DNA from: Nitrososphaeraceae archaeon
GTDB taxonomy: Archaea; Thermoproteota; Nitrososphaeria; Nitrososphaerales; Nitrososphaeraceae
DNA length: 5,759 bases
Direction of reading: 5' to 3'
Assembly: GCA_030038695.1 (NCBI GenBank)
Contig: JASHSN010000422.1
Location: 1-5,759 of the forward strand
Below are positions 4,685 through 5,759 of this stretch, one piece after another (the first letter of the stretch is position 1; every line of letters starts with the position of its first letter). The notes under the pieces were generated by a model. The model was given only the letters and a program-made list of their open reading frames with translations. It was not told where the DNA came from and ran no database searches. A program made the translations under genes and the position numbers.

Positions 4685-4723
4685 GGGGCGGTGGCTAGGG
4701 GCGGTGGCTAGGGGCGGCGGCCA
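4685..4723 (+). repeat. Three tandem 13-bp G+C-rich units
   Basis: Two identical copies of GGGGCGGTGGCTA (4685-4697 and 4698-4710) are followed by a third with two changes, GGGGCGGCGGCCA (4711-4723). The block is an abrupt G+C island in A+T-rich flanks. The regular G-runs could form a two-tier G-quadruplex on the plus strand. It is followed by a doubled TGCTCG at 4728-4739. It lies between the VOC pseudogene and the pyruvate kinase-like gene, in the promoter interval of both. Confidence 0.85.
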
Positions 4724-4800
4724 GTCCTGCTCGTGCTCGCAACTAAAATAAACTTGCTCTTTGATCTCTGTTACGAATTTTACGATAAAGACCTATACTC

Positions 4801-5759
4801 ATGCCTGAGAGTAGTTGTCCTAATATATTTAGATGCGATATGAATTACATGTCAACGGAAGAATCCCAGAAAGTACATAATAACAGCAGCGAGATTGAGT
4901 CACTTCGTGCATCTCTCAATGCTGTCTATATTGATGTTATAAAAAATGCAGAAAGTGCCCAAATTAAATTCCCACTCAAAGCAAAAGCTCATGAAAATGT
5001 ATGTAGTCGTGATAACTTGCTATCTTATATTGCATTCAGAGAACATGATTTGTCAGATTTGCAGCTCAAGTTAGCTGAACAGGGCCTATCCTCACTTGGA
5101 AGACTTGAAAGTCAAGTACTGGTCAGTATTGAAAAGGTTATAATGAATTTGGGTTTGCCGCCACATGAGACCCCTTGTTTATGTAAGCCTACCTTTACGG
5201 ATGCTAGAATAACATTAGCAAAACGTAGTCAATTGTTGCTTGGAGGGACTAGGGAAGGGAGGGAGACTAGAATCATGGTAACACTAGATTCTTCGAACAT
5301 ACACCAACCTGAACTTCTTGAATTATTGCTCAGAAACGGAATGGACATTGCTAGAATCAATTGTGCGCATGATTCAAGGAAGGAATGGAAGATGTTAATT
5401 GATGCGATACGTCATGCAGAGGGAAGATTAATTCAGCGCAGACAAAGGATTGGCAGAAGGTGCAGAATAATAATGGATTTGGCGGGTCCAAAAATCCGCA
5501 CTGGCCCTATGGAGACTGAGGTCAGGCCATTAAAGATCTCCGTTCCAAAAGATTCACAAGGTAAGCCTATCCGATTTGTGGAAGGATTTCTAGACACCGA
5601 GGTTCATCAAACTGAACGTGTCGAAAATCTTATAGGAGTCCCTCCAACATTTGTAATCTCTATACCACAAAAACAATCCCGCGAATTATCGACTCTAAAG
5701 CTGGGCGAAAAGATAAGCTTCAAGGATAGTCGTGATCGTTTTCGAACAATGATGGTTCT
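4801..5759 (+). CDS. Long-form pyruvate kinase-like protein, 5' part
   Basis: At least 319 residues, running off the window. ATG 4801 is the first start after an in-frame TAA at 4786. Residues 1-150 are an N-terminal extension with the motif LLSYIAFREHDLSDLQ then LAEQGLSSLGRLESQVL (about 73-107), as in the long pyruvate kinase-related proteins that carry this domain. The kinase barrel begins near 156 (TRIMVTLDSS). GMDIARINCAHD (180-191) matches the GMNVARLNFSHG motif with Asn187 kept but Ser-His-Gly read as Ala-His-Asp. IIMDLAGPKIRTG (223-235) keeps the DLxGPKIRTG metal/substrate loop with Asp226. The B domain follows from about 240. The catalytic Lys/Glu/Asp residues lie beyond the window. 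Classical pyruvate kinase converts phosphoenolpyruvate and ADP to pyruvate and ATP; whether this branch does so is not shown by the sequence. Codon use looks ordinary and undamaged. Confidence 0.88.
   Translation, partial: MPESSCPNIFRCDMNYMSTEESQKVHNNSSEIESLRASLNAVYIDVIKNAESAQIKFPLKAKAHENVCSRDNLLSYIAFREHDLSDLQLKLAEQGLSSLGRLESQVLVSIEKVIMNLGLPPHETPCLCKPTFTDARITLAKRSQLLLGGTREGRETRIMVTLDSSNIHQPELLELLLRNGMDIARINCAHDSRKEWKMLIDAIRHAEGRLIQRRQRIGRRCRIIMDLAGPKIRTGPMETEVRPLKISVPKDSQGKPIRFVEGFLDTEVHQTERVENLIGVPPTFVISIPQKQSRELSTLKLGEKISFKDSRDRFRTMMV

Noticed and set aside
1..5759. CRISPR array, insertion sequence with terminal repeats, rRNA or riboswitch
   Set aside because: No regularly spaced direct repeats, no transposase with flanking inverted repeats and no recognisable structured RNA were seen on either strand.

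Overview
The window reads as a low-G+C archaeal segment, most likely from an ammonia-oxidising Nitrososphaerota (Nitrososphaera/Nitrosocosmicus-like) genome. Three things point there: an integrase of the type common in that phylum, very short C2H2 zinc-finger proteins, and several genes whose start lies about 25-35 bases below an archaeal TATA-like box, implying leaderless or nearly leaderless transcripts. This taxonomic call is inference from recognised protein style; no search was run.

Left end (1-1452): a tyrosine recombinase/integrase on the minus strand, whose last residues look foreign and whose 3' end overlaps, tail to tail, a small BED/C2H2-like finger ORF. Divergent from the integrase start lies a short C2H2 zinc-finger gene on the plus strand.

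Middle (1453-4660): mostly a gene graveyard. Intact-looking genes are a 147-codon protein of unknown function (1692-2135) and a 91-residue PRC-barrel/DUF2171-like protein (3873-4148). Between and beside them are short minus-strand candidates (1499-1663 and 2240-2296) and several broken genes readable only across stops or frame changes. These are an unknown gene with one TAG (2325-2591), a Cys-rich gene with one TGA (3292-3537), a PhnB-like VOC (glyoxalase-fold) pseudogene (4365-4655) and an adjoining two-frame remnant (4185-4393). On the plus strand there are tentative remnants of an AlbA_2/Schlafen-like domain (2589-2780) and a DUF5615 PIN-like toxin (3012-3167). The stretches 2781-3011 and 3538-3872 hold no gene I can support.

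Right end (4661-5759): a strikingly G+C-rich island of three tandem 13-bp units (4685-4723), then the start of a long-form pyruvate kinase-like gene (4801 to beyond the window) with an N-terminal extension before the kinase barrel.

Together this is best explained as the decaying remains of an integrated element, or an integration-prone hotspot, lying between an integrase and a metabolic gene. I see no operon-like functional system and no clear novel defence or mobile system. The most informative signals are the broken genes and the apparent junction at the integrase 3' end.
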